Shown here in pieces: positions 18,665 through 26,701 of a stretch of 64,000 nucleotides of DNA (its first letter is position 1; the number at the start of each line of letters is the position of its first letter). The DNA is from Paraburkholderia xenovorans LB400 (GTDB lineage: Bacteria; Pseudomonadota; Gammaproteobacteria; Burkholderiales; Burkholderiaceae). Made by a program: the position numbers and the translations under genes. The stretch covers positions 2,170,001 through 2,234,000 of the forward strand of contig NC_007952.1 in NCBI RefSeq assembly GCF_000013645.1, in the 5' to 3' direction. The notes under the pieces are model-generated. The model saw only the letters and a program-made list of their open reading frames with translations, searched no databases and was not told where the DNA came from.

Positions 18665-19684
18665 CTACCGCCCCGTGTTGAGCACGACCCTGAACCGCGC
18701 GGCGCCGCTCATCATCCGCTCGTAGGCTTCGGCCGCTTTCGTTAGCGGGAATTCTTCGATCATCGGTTTGATTCCCGAGAGTGCGCTGAACGCAAGCGTG
18801 TCCTGAGAATCCGCCGACGTGCCCGACGGCCAGCCCTGCACCGAATTTCGTCCCATGATGAACTGCGCGACCGGCACTTCGACGGGCTCGTCCGAGAGTC
18901 CTACCATGATCAGCTTACCGTTCAGCCCGAGGCCGCCCACCACGGCGCTCATCGCCTTGCCGCTCGTGACGGTGGCGAGAATGACGCGAGCGCCGCCCAG
19001 CGCCTGCAACGCTTGCGCCACATTCGCCGCCGTGCTGTCGATGTAGTGATGGGCGCCGAGTTGTTTCGCAAGACTTGCCTTGTCCTGCCCGCGCGCGATG
19101 GCCACGGTGACGAAGCCCATCTTTCGCGCGAACTGCACGCCGAGATGGCCGAGCCCGCCAATGCCCAGAATGGCGACCACATCGCCGGCGCGCGCGCCGC
19201 TATTGCGCAGCGCGTTGAATGTCGTGATGCCCGCGCATAGAAGCGGAGCGGCATCGACATCGGCGAGATCGTCGGGAATGCGCGCCAGTGCCTCGACGGG
19301 CGCCAGCATGAACTCGGCATAGCCGCCGTCGTAGCTGATGCCGGGCACGAGCGCGCGCTGGCACAGAACAAAATCGCCGCGGCGGCAATGCTCGCAGTGT
19401 CCGCAATGGCCGCCGTGCCAGCCGACGCCGACGCGCTGTCCCGCCTGCCATTCTTCGACGCCTGCGCCGACCGTATCGATCACGCCTGCAATTTCGTGCC
19501 CGGGCACCCGCGGATATTCCAGACCCGGCCACTGCCCTTCTTTTGTTAGCACGTCGCTGTGGCAGATACCGCACGCCTGGATCTTGATGAGCACCTGTCC
19601 GGCACCCGGTTCCGGCACGTCCCGTTCGACGAGTTCCAGGGGTCCGCCAGCCTGCGCCACCTGCACTGCCTTCATCGTTCGCAT
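18665..19684 (-). CDS. Zinc-dependent alcohol dehydrogenase
   Basis: A 339-residue medium-chain dehydrogenase/reductase. The catalytic zinc ligands are C41 and H63 (GICHSD, PGHE), the structural zinc site is GGHCGHCEHCRRGDFVLC, and the NAD-binding loop is GIGGLGHLGVQFA. It resembles AdhA/AdhP ethanol or aryl alcohol dehydrogenases. GGAGG lies eight bases before the ATG at 19684; MKAVQ three codons later is the alternative. The 299-base gap upstream, behind the MarR gene, shows no other coding sequence. It may or may not belong to the neighbouring MarR regulon. Confidence 0.9.
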   Translation of the reverse strand: MRTMKAVQVAQAGGPLELVERDVPEPGAGQVLIKIQACGICHSDVLTKEGQWPGLEYPRVPGHEIAGVIDTVGAGVEEWQAGQRVGVGWHGGHCGHCEHCRRGDFVLCQRALVPGISYDGGYAEFMLAPVEALARIPDDLADVDAAPLLCAGITTFNALRNSGARAGDVVAILGIGGLGHLGVQFARKMGFVTVAIARGQDKASLAKQLGAHHYIDSTAANVAQALQALGGARVILATVTSGKAMSAVVGGLGLNGKLIMVGLSDEPVEVPVAQFIMGRNSVQGWPSGTSADSQDTLAFSALSGIKPMIEEFPLTKAAEAYERMMSGAARFRVVLNTGR

Positions 19685-19983
19685 TGCTTTGTTCCTCCGT
19701 GAAAGAGACGAACGCGAGTCGATCGAACCCGGTCCGCAGATTTGCCGCCCACGCTACCCACCGGTCAGGCGCTCAGCTTACGCCATATTTTTTGATGGCA
19801 TGTGACAGGCTGCCAAACCGGCAATGGACGGTGGCTCTGATTCGGCACACGGTCTCACACGATCCCACGCGATCCATTGAAGTCATTGCACCGCCGCTCA
19901 TGGAAACGGGGCCGGCCTGCCGCCGGCTTCGCGCTATCGCTGCAATGAGCGGACGCTTCGATGCCGCGCTCGCAATGGCCACC

Positions 19984-20553
19984 CTACGCTTCGATCACCC
20001 CGTCCTTGACCGGTCCATCAGAACCGTAGGGTGTGCGCGCCACAGGAGTGCGGCTGAGTTCGTTGTTCGTATCTACCAGCAGCAGCAAATGCCGCAGGAA
20101 TGTCGCTCGCTCATCGGGCGGCAACGCAGCAATGGTTCGTTCGTGCGCACGGGCCACGCGCGATTCGAGACGGCCCAGCAGCGCATGCCCGACTTCCGTC
20201 AATTCCGCGACCTTCTTGCGCCGATCCGCGCGCGACACGCGGCTCTGCACGAAGCGCCGCTGCCCAAGACGGGTAATCACGTCGGCCGTATTCGCGCGAT
20301 CGAGTCCCACCGCGCGCGAAAGCACCACCTGCTCCGAAGGCCCCAACTGTTCGAGCGCCGTGAGAATGCTGTACTGCACCGGCGTGATGCCCTCGGGCGC
20401 GCACTCCTCCATGAACAGCGCAACGTGGATCTGGTGCAACCGCCGGATGAGGAAACCCGGCCGCTCATTGAGCGCCGTGTTGCGCCATGCGAGCACCGGA
20501 TCTGATACGAGTTCGGGTTCGTCTGCGCTTGTGCGAGTCGTTGGCGCGTCCAT
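19984..20553 (-). CDS. MarR-family transcriptional regulator (paralogue 1)
   Basis: A 189-residue winged-helix repressor-type protein. The core runs RPGFLIRRLHQIHVALFMEE, ITPVQYSILTALEQLG, the recognition region VGLDRANTADVITRLGQRRF and the wing SRADRRKKVAELTEVG. It is clearly paralogous to the MarR at 34054-34620, with the same RPGFLIRR.HQIH and ITPVQYS.LTAL blocks. It is divergent from the ABC importer at 20984, and the 430-base gap holds two palindromes and a sigma-54 promoter, so it probably controls that importer. ATG at 20553 is preferred because AGAGG lies upstream. Confidence 0.9.
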   Translation of the reverse strand: MDAPTTRTSADEPELVSDPVLAWRNTALNERPGFLIRRLHQIHVALFMEECAPEGITPVQYSILTALEQLGPSEQVVLSRAVGLDRANTADVITRLGQRRFVQSRVSRADRRKKVAELTEVGHALLGRLESRVARAHERTIAALPPDERATFLRHLLLLVDTNNELSRTPVARTPYGSDGPVKDGVIEA

Positions 20554-20766
20554 GAACAAAGGGTTCCTCTTGCGATAGATACGGGTCATTCACGCCTCAC
20601 GCGCGACGTTCATCAGCATACAGCGTATTCATGCGAACGCTTAGGAGCACCGCCGAAAAAAGGTCGGGCTCGTGAGCCACGCGCCTTGCAACCGAACCAT
20701 GCGCAATTCTGAGGTATGCCGCAAGTCGGTGCGCCGATGCACGATTCAATCGCTTTTAAAACATAT

Positions 20767-20778
20767 GTGGTGCACCAC
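20767..20778. promoter_or_regulatory. 12-base perfect palindrome GTGGTGCACCAC
   Basis: A perfect palindrome about 108 bases upstream of the predicted sigma-54 start site of the ABC importer. Its core GGTGCACC recurs, with T or C at the centre, at 33723, 33926 and 34659, each in a gap next to the other MarR gene. It may be a MarR operator; since it contains overlapping GGTGCA and TGCACC half-sites, an NtrC site is the alternative. Confidence 0.55.
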
Positions 20779-20827
20779 GCTTTTTCCTCACCAACATCCC
20801 ACGCTGTGCGCTTCCCATCAGTCAACA

Positions 20828-20845
20828 ACCTGCGACCACGCAGGT
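20828..20845. promoter_or_regulatory. Inverted repeat next to the sigma-54 promoter
   Basis: ACCTGCG and CGCAGGT, with a 4-base spacer, end three bases before the -24 element. The position suits a regulator that blocks or assists sigma-54 holoenzyme. Confidence 0.4.
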
Positions 20846-20848
20846 CGT

Positions 20849-20864
20849 TGGCATACCCCTTGCA
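20849..20864 (+). promoter_or_regulatory. Sigma-54 (-24/-12) promoter of the ABC importer
   Basis: TGGCATACCCCTTGCA matches the sigma-54 consensus TGGCACG-N4-TTGCW, with GG and GC exactly ten bases apart. The predicted start is near 20875, which leaves a 5' leader of about 109 bases before the ATG at 20984. Confidence 0.6.
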
Positions 20865-20983
20865 TATTCGAACGACGAATCGTCAGTACCCAAACGAATT
20901 TTCGATTCGACAACCGTCATCCATCGTCCGCGTGCATTCGAAGCGTTGTGCGCCGACGTAACCACCACGAAGGGGGGCTTTTC

Positions 20984-21853
20984 ATGTCAGTCCGTCTCAA
21001 CCGCAGCGATTTGTGCCAGTCGAAGCAGCGCAGCATCGTCACATTCCTGCGCACGTGCGCATTCGCGCTCGTCGCCGCCATCGGCGTGAGCCATGCCGCG
21101 CATGCCGCGAGCGCCGAAGAAATCAAGGCACGCGGCTATCTGAGCGTCGCGACCGAGGACGACTACACCCCGTTCGAATTCGTTGCCGACGGCAAGAACA
21201 CCGGCTACGACAATGATCTGCTCGCACTCGTGCGCAAGAAGATCGGCGTCGACATAAAGCAGCAGGTCATGCCCTGGTCCGGCATTCTTCCCGGCGTGAC
21301 GACGGGCAAGTACGACATGGCGCTGACCGCCGTGCTCGTCACGGACGAACGCAAGAAGACTTTCGATTTCGCGTCGCCGACATGCGAAGCCGTCACCTTC
21401 TACGCGGTCAAGAAGGGCTCGACGATCAAGAGTCCGGACGACCTCGTCGGCAAGGTAGTCGGCGCGGAAACCGGCAGCGCGATGCTCGCGGACCTCAAGC
21501 TCTTCAACGAGGAACTGAAGAAGAAGCATGGCGGCAACGGCCTCAAGCAGATTGTCGAGTACCAGTCCTATCCGGAGGCGTATCAGGATCTGGGGCTCGG
21601 ACGCGTCGACGCCGTGGCCAACACGCAGATCAGTCTGAACTCGCTCGTGAAGACGCGGCCGGATACCTTTGTTGTCGGCCAGGCAATCGGCAAACCGACC
21701 TATATCGCGTGGGCGGTAAAGAAGGGCAACAGCGACGTGCTGAAAATGGTCGATGCCGCGCTACTCGAACTGCGCAAGAGCGGCGAAATGTACCAGCTCC
21801 AGCAGAAGTGGCTGGGCGCGACCTACAAAGACATGCCGCCGTCGGTCAACTGA
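20984..21853 (+). CDS. Amino-acid-type ABC transporter substrate-binding protein
   Basis: A 289-residue periplasmic protein of the polar amino acid (family 3) type. The signal peptide ends at AAHAA near residue 42; the mature part opens EIKARGYLSVATEDDYTPFE, the typical GxLxVgt.d.yPPFef pattern, and later has TGYDNDLL and ALTAVLVTDERKKTFDFASP. A run of G residues serves as ribosome-binding site. It is the first gene of a four-gene importer operon. The ligand is unknown; the downstream catabolic genes suggest a nitrogenous compound with amino acid character. Confidence 0.92.
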   Translation: MSVRLNRSDLCQSKQRSIVTFLRTCAFALVAAIGVSHAAHAASAEEIKARGYLSVATEDDYTPFEFVADGKNTGYDNDLLALVRKKIGVDIKQQVMPWSGILPGVTTGKYDMALTAVLVTDERKKTFDFASPTCEAVTFYAVKKGSTIKSPDDLVGKVVGAETGSAMLADLKLFNEELKKKHGGNGLKQIVEYQSYPEAYQDLGLGRVDAVANTQISLNSLVKTRPDTFVVGQAIGKPTYIAWAVKKGNSDVLKMVDAALLELRKSGEMYQLQQKWLGATYKDMPPSVN

Positions 21854-21874
21854 TGTCTTTCTGATCGCTCATCG

Positions 21875-22519
21875 ATGAACGCCTTCGACTACTGGAGCAT
21901 CACTCAGGGCGCGCTGGCGACCGTGGTTCTGTCGGTCTCCAGCATCGTGCTCGGTGTGCCGTTGGGCCTCGGCCTCGCGCTGATCCGCTGGGCGCGCGTG
22001 CCGTTTCTGAATCGTGTCGTGATCGCGTACGTGAGCCTCATTCGCTCGTGTCCCGCGGTGACGCTCACCTTGCTGATATTCTTCGCGCTGCCGCAGTTCG
22101 GCATCTCGCTGGACCCGACGCCCGCTGCGATTCTCGCGCTCACCATCAGCACCGCCGCCTTCAACTGCGAAATCTGGCGTGCCGCGCTGATGAACTTTCC
22201 GCGCGACCAATACGACGCCGCCCTCGCCTTCGCGATGCCCCGTGCGCTGCGCTTTCGCCGCATTGCGCTGCCGCAGATCTGGCGCGCGAGCCTGCCGGGG
22301 CTCGTCAACGAGATGACCCTGCAGATCAAATCGACGCCCGCCGTCGCGGTGATCGGCATCGTCGAGATCACGCGTGCCGCGCTGCGTGTCGGCGCGCGCA
22401 CCTATGATCCGCTGCCGCCTTTTATCTTCGCCCTCGTACTGTATGGGCTGATCGTGTTCGTGCTGATCCGCGCGCAACGCATGATCGAACGGCGTCAGCC
22501 GGTGGAGGCACGCTCATGA
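21875..22519 (+). CDS. Amino-acid-type ABC transporter permease 1
   Basis: A 214-residue inner-membrane permease of the HisMQ family with about five helices. The first helix region GALATVVLSVSSIVLGVPLG and the EAA-loop equivalent (AALAFAMPRALRFRRIALPQ) are visible. It begins 21 bases after the binding-protein stop and ends inside the start of the second permease (ATGA). Confidence 0.9.
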   Translation: MNAFDYWSITQGALATVVLSVSSIVLGVPLGLGLALIRWARVPFLNRVVIAYVSLIRSCPAVTLTLLIFFALPQFGISLDPTPAAILALTISTAAFNCEIWRAALMNFPRDQYDAALAFAMPRALRFRRIALPQIWRASLPGLVNEMTLQIKSTPAVAVIGIVEITRAALRVGARTYDPLPPFIFALVLYGLIVFVLIRAQRMIERRQPVEARS

Positions 22520-23175
22520 TCGATCCTTTCATGATCATCTGGCAGCAACGCGCGGACGTGCTTTCCGGTCTGCTCGACACGCTCGGGCTGCTGGCGATCG
22601 CCGCCGTTGCATCGCTCGTCTTCGGCGCATTGCTCGCGCCTGCGCTGATGTCGAAGCGACCCGCCATCGCGCGGATCGCAACGCTTTACGTCGATGCGAT
22701 GCGCTGTGCGCCGTTTCTGCTGTTCGTCTATCTGATCTACTTCGGCCTGCCCACGGCGGGCATTCGCCTGTCCAACTGGTGGGCCGGCGCAATCGCGCTG
22801 ATTCTCTACAACACAGCCTACATGGCCGAACTGTTACGCGGCGCATGGGCCGGCCTGCCGGCGCCGATGATCGAAGCGGCGTCCGCCTATGGCTTTCATG
22901 GCTTCAGTCTGGTTCGCCGCATCATCTTGCCGCAGGTCTTTACCGTCGCATTGCCCATGATCGGCAACCAGCTCGTGCAGATCGTGAAGGACAGCGCGTT
23001 CCTCACGGTGATCGCGGTCGGCGAACTGACGCATCAGATGAACGGCATTCAGGCCACCTATTTCATTCCGTTCGCCGCGTTCGCCACGGCCGTGCTGCTG
23101 TACTGGGCCATCTGTCTCGTGATCGAAGGCGCAAGCGGACTCCTGTCGAGATTTGCCGAGGAACGCAGAGCATGA
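22516..23175 (+). CDS. Amino-acid-type ABC transporter permease 2
   Basis: A 219-residue HisMQ-type permease. GLLDTLGLLAIAAVASLVFG and the EAA-like loop EAASAYGFHGFSLVRRIILP contact the ATPase. It overlaps both neighbours by four bases (ATGA), so the four genes are tightly coupled and the transporter is a heterodimeric permease. Confidence 0.9.
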   Translation: MIDPFMIIWQQRADVLSGLLDTLGLLAIAAVASLVFGALLAPALMSKRPAIARIATLYVDAMRCAPFLLFVYLIYFGLPTAGIRLSNWWAGAIALILYNTAYMAELLRGAWAGLPAPMIEAASAYGFHGFSLVRRIILPQVFTVALPMIGNQLVQIVKDSAFLTVIAVGELTHQMNGIQATYFIPFAAFATAVLLYWAICLVIEGASGLLSRFAEERRA

Positions 23176-24074
23176 ATCTTTCCAATGACGTCCCGCCCGC
23201 CATCCGGCTCGCCGCCGCTGCCGCCGCGCCTTCGGCCGGCGTCGCCGGCAATGCGCTGCGCTCCGCGGCGGACACTGTCCTGCAACTCAACGGTATATCG
23301 AAGTCGTTCGGCGAGAACTGCGTGCTGCGCGATGTGTCGCTCACGGTGCACAAGGGCGAAACGGTGTGCCTGCTCGGGCCGTCGGGTTGCGGCAAGTCCA
23401 CGCTCCTGCGCTGTGTGAACTGGCTGGAGATTCCCGATGCGGGCACGGTCTATGTGTCGAATCAGCGTATGGGTGTGCGCGAAGGCTCGGCAATCAAGCT
23501 GCGCGATGCCGAGCTCGCCCGTTCGCGCGCGCGCATCGGCATGGTGTTTCAGCACTTTGCGCTGTGGCCGCATCTGACCGTGTTGCAGAACGTGATGGAA
23601 GCGCCATTGTATGTACTGAAGCGTCCGCGCGACGAAGTGCGCGCAGAAGCCGTGCGTCTGCTCGAACGCGTTGGACTCGCGGGCAAGATGGATGCGTTTC
23701 CGTCCCGTCTCTCGGGCGGGCAGAAGCAGCGCGTGGGCATTGCGCGCGCGCTCGCGATGAATCCGGATATCCTGCTCTTCGACGAACCGACCAGCGCGCT
23801 CGATCCGATGCTCGTCGGCGAAGTGCTGAACGTGATGCGCCTGCTCGCTCAGGAAGGCGCGACGATGGTGATCGTCACGCACGAAATGGAGTTCGCGCGG
23901 CAGGTGGCGAGTCGCATCGTATTCATGGATGCGGGCCAGGTGATCGAAACCGCACATCCCGAGCAGTTCTTCAGCGCGCCGCAGACTCCGCGTGCGCGAC
24001 AGTTCCTCGCGCGCTTCCGTGCGCCGCATCTGACAGGCGACGAGTGGAATCAGGCTTCGAAGCTGCATGATTGA
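23172..24074 (+). CDS. Amino-acid-type ABC transporter ATP-binding protein
   Basis: A 300-residue ATPase. Walker A GPSGCGKSTLL, signature LSGGQKQRVGIARAL, Walker B ILLFDEPTSALDP and the H-loop VIVTHEM are all intact. The first 45 residues are a low-complexity alanine-rich extension before the canonical VLQLNGISKSFG start, so an internal start cannot be excluded, but the four-base overlap with the permease supports ATG at 23172. A stem-loop follows the gene. Confidence 0.93.
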   Translation: MNLSNDVPPAIRLAAAAAAPSAGVAGNALRSAADTVLQLNGISKSFGENCVLRDVSLTVHKGETVCLLGPSGCGKSTLLRCVNWLEIPDAGTVYVSNQRMGVREGSAIKLRDAELARSRARIGMVFQHFALWPHLTVLQNVMEAPLYVLKRPRDEVRAEAVRLLERVGLAGKMDAFPSRLSGGQKQRVGIARALAMNPDILLFDEPTSALDPMLVGEVLNVMRLLAQEGATMVIVTHEMEFARQVASRIVFMDAGQVIETAHPEQFFSAPQTPRARQFLARFRAPHLTGDEWNQASKLHD

Positions 24075-24088
24075 CGAGTGAGGCAAAA

Positions 24089-24111
24089 ACGCTCATCGAC
24101 TTGATGAGCGT
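24089..24111 (+). terminator. Stem-loop terminator after the importer operon
   Basis: ACGCTCATC and GATGAGCGT form a perfect 9-bp stem with the loop GACTT, 14 bases after the ATPase stop, followed by CTTCC. The preceding AAAAA makes it potentially bidirectional, serving the convergent PhyH gene as well. Confidence 0.6.
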
Positions 24112-24190
24112 CTTCCCGGCGTCGCCAATGCAAGCGGATTTCTGGAGGATGCATGCGTCGCGGCAATGCAGCCGACGCATGCAAAGTCCG

Positions 24191-25021
24191 TCATTGCGGT
24201 GCGGCCATGTCCGCCGCCTGTTTTACTTCGCCATCCTTATACTTACCCCACGTAGCGGCCAGTTCGCTCATCGAGCGCGGATCGCAGTCGTATTCGGGTA
24301 GTGTGTCCGGGTCCCAGTGATTGAAGCGGTCGACGCCGCGCACCAGCGTCGCACGGCGGCGGCCCGTGGTCGACTTGACGTGCGCCGGCACATAGAAGAA
24401 CGCGAAGCCGATGCGCCTGTCGTCCGAACGGTTCGGCAGCGAGCTGTGCGCGGTGCGTTCGTGATGCATGGAGAATTCGCCGGGCTGAAGCGGCATTTCC
24501 ACCGCGAGATTCTCGTCGATGTCCACGAGCGTCTGCCCTTTCGCGAGCATATTGTCCGCCGCATACGTCTCCACGTGCTTGAGATCCGGGCCGCTATGCG
24601 AGCCGGGCAGCACGCGCAGCACGCCGTTCACCGAATTCGCGGGCGTAAGCGCGACCCAGACGGTCACCTCCTCGTGCGGCGTGAGGCCGAAATACGTCGA
24701 GTCCTGATGCCACGACACGTAACGCGGATCGCGCCCGTTCTTCGCGAAGATCGACGCGCCGAACAACATGATGTCCGGGCCGATCAGATCCTCGACCGCA
24801 TCGAGAATGGCCGGATGGCGGCCAAGCTCGACGATCGCGGGCAATGCGAGATGCCCCTTGATTTTCAGGGTCCGGTTGACGTCCTCGCCAGAGCTCGCCT
24901 CATATTGCTCGATGATGCGGCGATACTCCGCTGCCTGCTCTGCGTCGATCGCGCGCATCGGGTAGACGTAGCCGTGCTGTTTGAAATGCGCTACCTGGTC
25001 TTCGGTCAAGTGCTTCGTCAT
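24191..25021 (-). CDS. Phytanoyl-CoA dioxygenase (PhyH) family protein
   Basis: A 276-residue Fe(II)/2-oxoglutarate oxygenase. The HxD iron motif is in SWHQDSTYFG, the distal histidine in MHHERTAHSS, and the 2-oxoglutarate-binding arginine is probably in DDRRIGFAFF. These enzymes hydroxylate unactivated carbons of small molecules. AAGGA lies upstream of the ATG at 25021. It sits 76 bases behind the amidase on the same strand, likely the last gene of the large minus-strand catabolic operon, so a role on the same substrate is inferred. Confidence 0.88.
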   Translation of the reverse strand: MTKHLTEDQVAHFKQHGYVYPMRAIDAEQAAEYRRIIEQYEASSGEDVNRTLKIKGHLALPAIVELGRHPAILDAVEDLIGPDIMLFGASIFAKNGRDPRYVSWHQDSTYFGLTPHEEVTVWVALTPANSVNGVLRVLPGSHSGPDLKHVETYAADNMLAKGQTLVDIDENLAVEMPLQPGEFSMHHERTAHSSLPNRSDDRRIGFAFFYVPAHVKSTTGRRRATLVRGVDRFNHWDPDTLPEYDCDPRSMSELAATWGKYKDGEVKQAADMAAPQ

Positions 25022-25097
25022 GAACGTTCCTTCGGAGTGGTTCGATCGGAGAGGGTTTTTCAACAATTGGCAAGGCAAAGCGAGGAAGCGGAAAGCT

Positions 25098-26315
25098 TCA
25101 TCGCGGCGACTTGCGCATCGCTTCATGCACGGTGCGCGCGACACGCAACACACCTTCGTCGGTGCCGCGGCCGCCGATCACCGACATGCCGACGGGGGCG
25201 CCGTCGATCGTCGTCCACGGCATGCTCACCTGCGGCAGACCCGCGAGGCCCGCGACACACAACATCTGCTGCGACCGCGCGCGTGTGTGATCGACCGCTT
25301 GCGCCGACGCATCGGCGCGCGGCGCGACGCCGGGCACCGTCGGCACGAGCCAGTAGGTGCCCGGCGCGAGCGCTTCAGCCATTGCGCGGTTCGCCTGGAC
25401 CCGCACGCGCTGCGCATCGGCAACCTGTTCGCGCGTGATGGTCAGGCTCGCCGCGAAGCGCGCGCCCACATCGGCGCCGAAGCTCGACGCATGCTCGCGT
25501 GCCCAGTGTCCATAACGTTGCGCGATTTCCGCCGCCTGCAGCACGCGAAACGCTTGCGCCCATTGCGCGAGCGACGCATCCGGCGAAACGAACGACACGT
25601 TGTCGCCGAGCGCTTGCAGCGATGCTTCGAAACGCGTCGCGACTTCCTCATCCGCGCACGCCAGCAGGTGGCGCGGAACGTGTAGCGTGAACGGTTCGTC
25701 ATCCCAGGTAACGATACTGCGCGCCAGAACTTCGAAAACGTCCGCGAGCGTGTGCGCATCGCGCGCGAACCAGCCCACCGTGTCGAAACTGTGCGCGAGC
25801 GTGAGACAGCCATCCCCCGCAATGCGGCCGTGCGTCGCGCGTATGCCCCAGATGCCGCAGTAGCTCGCGGGCAAACGCACGGAGCCGCCGCAATCGGTAC
25901 CGATCGCGATATCCGCGTGCTGGGCCGCGACCGCCACCGCCGAGCCCGAAGACGAGCCGCCCGGAATGCGCGCCGGGTCCGCGGGATTCACCGGCGTGCC
26001 GTAATGCGCGTTCACGCCTGCGAGGCTGTAGGTCAGCTCATCGGTGAGGGTCTTGCCGATCCACTGCGCGCCTTCTTCGAGCAACGCCCGAACCGCCAGC
26101 GCGGTGCGTGCGGCAACCGGCTGCGCGGCGCGCCAGGCGAGGTTCCCGCTGCCTGTGCGCAGCCCTGCGATATCGAACACATCCTTCACCGCGAGGCTGC
26201 GGCCCACGAGGCGTGTGCCTGTGCGCGGCGGCAACGCGGCGGCGGGCAGCGCATTGAATCCGTCGGCGACGAATGCTCCGTGCAGGCCCGGTTGAAGCAG
26301 TTCGTTTCTCGTCAT
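25098..26315 (-). CDS. Amidase-signature family hydrolase
   Basis: A 405-residue amidase with the Ser-cisSer-Lys triad: K44 in LAVKDVFDIAG, the cis-serine in PGGSSSGSA (about 121-123) and the nucleophile S145 in GTDCGGSVR. The closest functional classes by context are AtzE (1-carboxybiuret hydrolase) and the Hpx oxalurate-pathway amidases, which also occur with a DUF3225 partner. It overlaps the HpxZ/AtzH-like gene by four bases (ATGA). It should release ammonia from an amide or ureide formed upstream in the pathway. Confidence 0.9.
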   Translation of the reverse strand: MTRNELLQPGLHGAFVADGFNALPAAALPPRTGTRLVGRSLAVKDVFDIAGLRTGSGNLAWRAAQPVAARTALAVRALLEEGAQWIGKTLTDELTYSLAGVNAHYGTPVNPADPARIPGGSSSGSAVAVAAQHADIAIGTDCGGSVRLPASYCGIWGIRATHGRIAGDGCLTLAHSFDTVGWFARDAHTLADVFEVLARSIVTWDDEPFTLHVPRHLLACADEEVATRFEASLQALGDNVSFVSPDASLAQWAQAFRVLQAAEIAQRYGHWAREHASSFGADVGARFAASLTITREQVADAQRVRVQANRAMAEALAPGTYWLVPTVPGVAPRADASAQAVDHTRARSQQMLCVAGLAGLPQVSMPWTTIDGAPVGMSVIGGRGTDEGVLRVARTVHEAMRKSPR

Positions 26316-26701
26316 GACGGGTCCATCCAGCTGACATGCGCAGCCACCACACGCCATTGACCGTCCATGCGCACCCACGTCTGCGACTGACGCCCGACGC
26401 GCGCCTCGCCTTTGCGCGAAAACGTGATGTTGGCGACGGCGAAGTCCGTGCCGAACGTCGTCACCGAGCGATCGATGACCGTGCGCATCAGGCCCTTGCC
26501 CGGACGCATCGCGCGAAACTCGCGGATCGCGCCATAGCCTTGCAGGTTTTCCGTCGCGCCGTAGCGCAGCGTGTGCGGGCTATTCCAGAAGAGCGTATCG
26601 AGCACGGGCAAGTCATTGGTCGTGAGCGCCCGCTCGTATTCGTCGAAGACGGCCTCGACGGCGGCGAGGGTCGCCGGATCGTTGATCGTTTCGGGAGTCA
26701 T
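26312..26701 (-). CDS. HpxZ/AtzH-like (DUF3225, NTF2-fold) protein
   Basis: A 129-residue NTF2-like protein. The conserved part is EYERALTTNDLPVLDTLFWN, TLRYGATENLQGYGAIREFR and the C-terminal SQTWVRMDGQWRVVAAHVSW. Relatives are HpxZ of oxalurate catabolism and AtzH of the cyanuric acid operon, both paired with amidases. It is coupled by ATGA overlaps to the DUF1116 gene before it and the amidase after it. The family role is accessory and not well defined. Confidence 0.85.
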   Translation of the reverse strand: MTPETINDPATLAAVEAVFDEYERALTTNDLPVLDTLFWNSPHTLRYGATENLQGYGAIREFRAMRPGKGLMRTVIDRSVTTFGTDFAVANITFSRKGEARVGRQSQTWVRMDGQWRVVAAHVSWMDPS

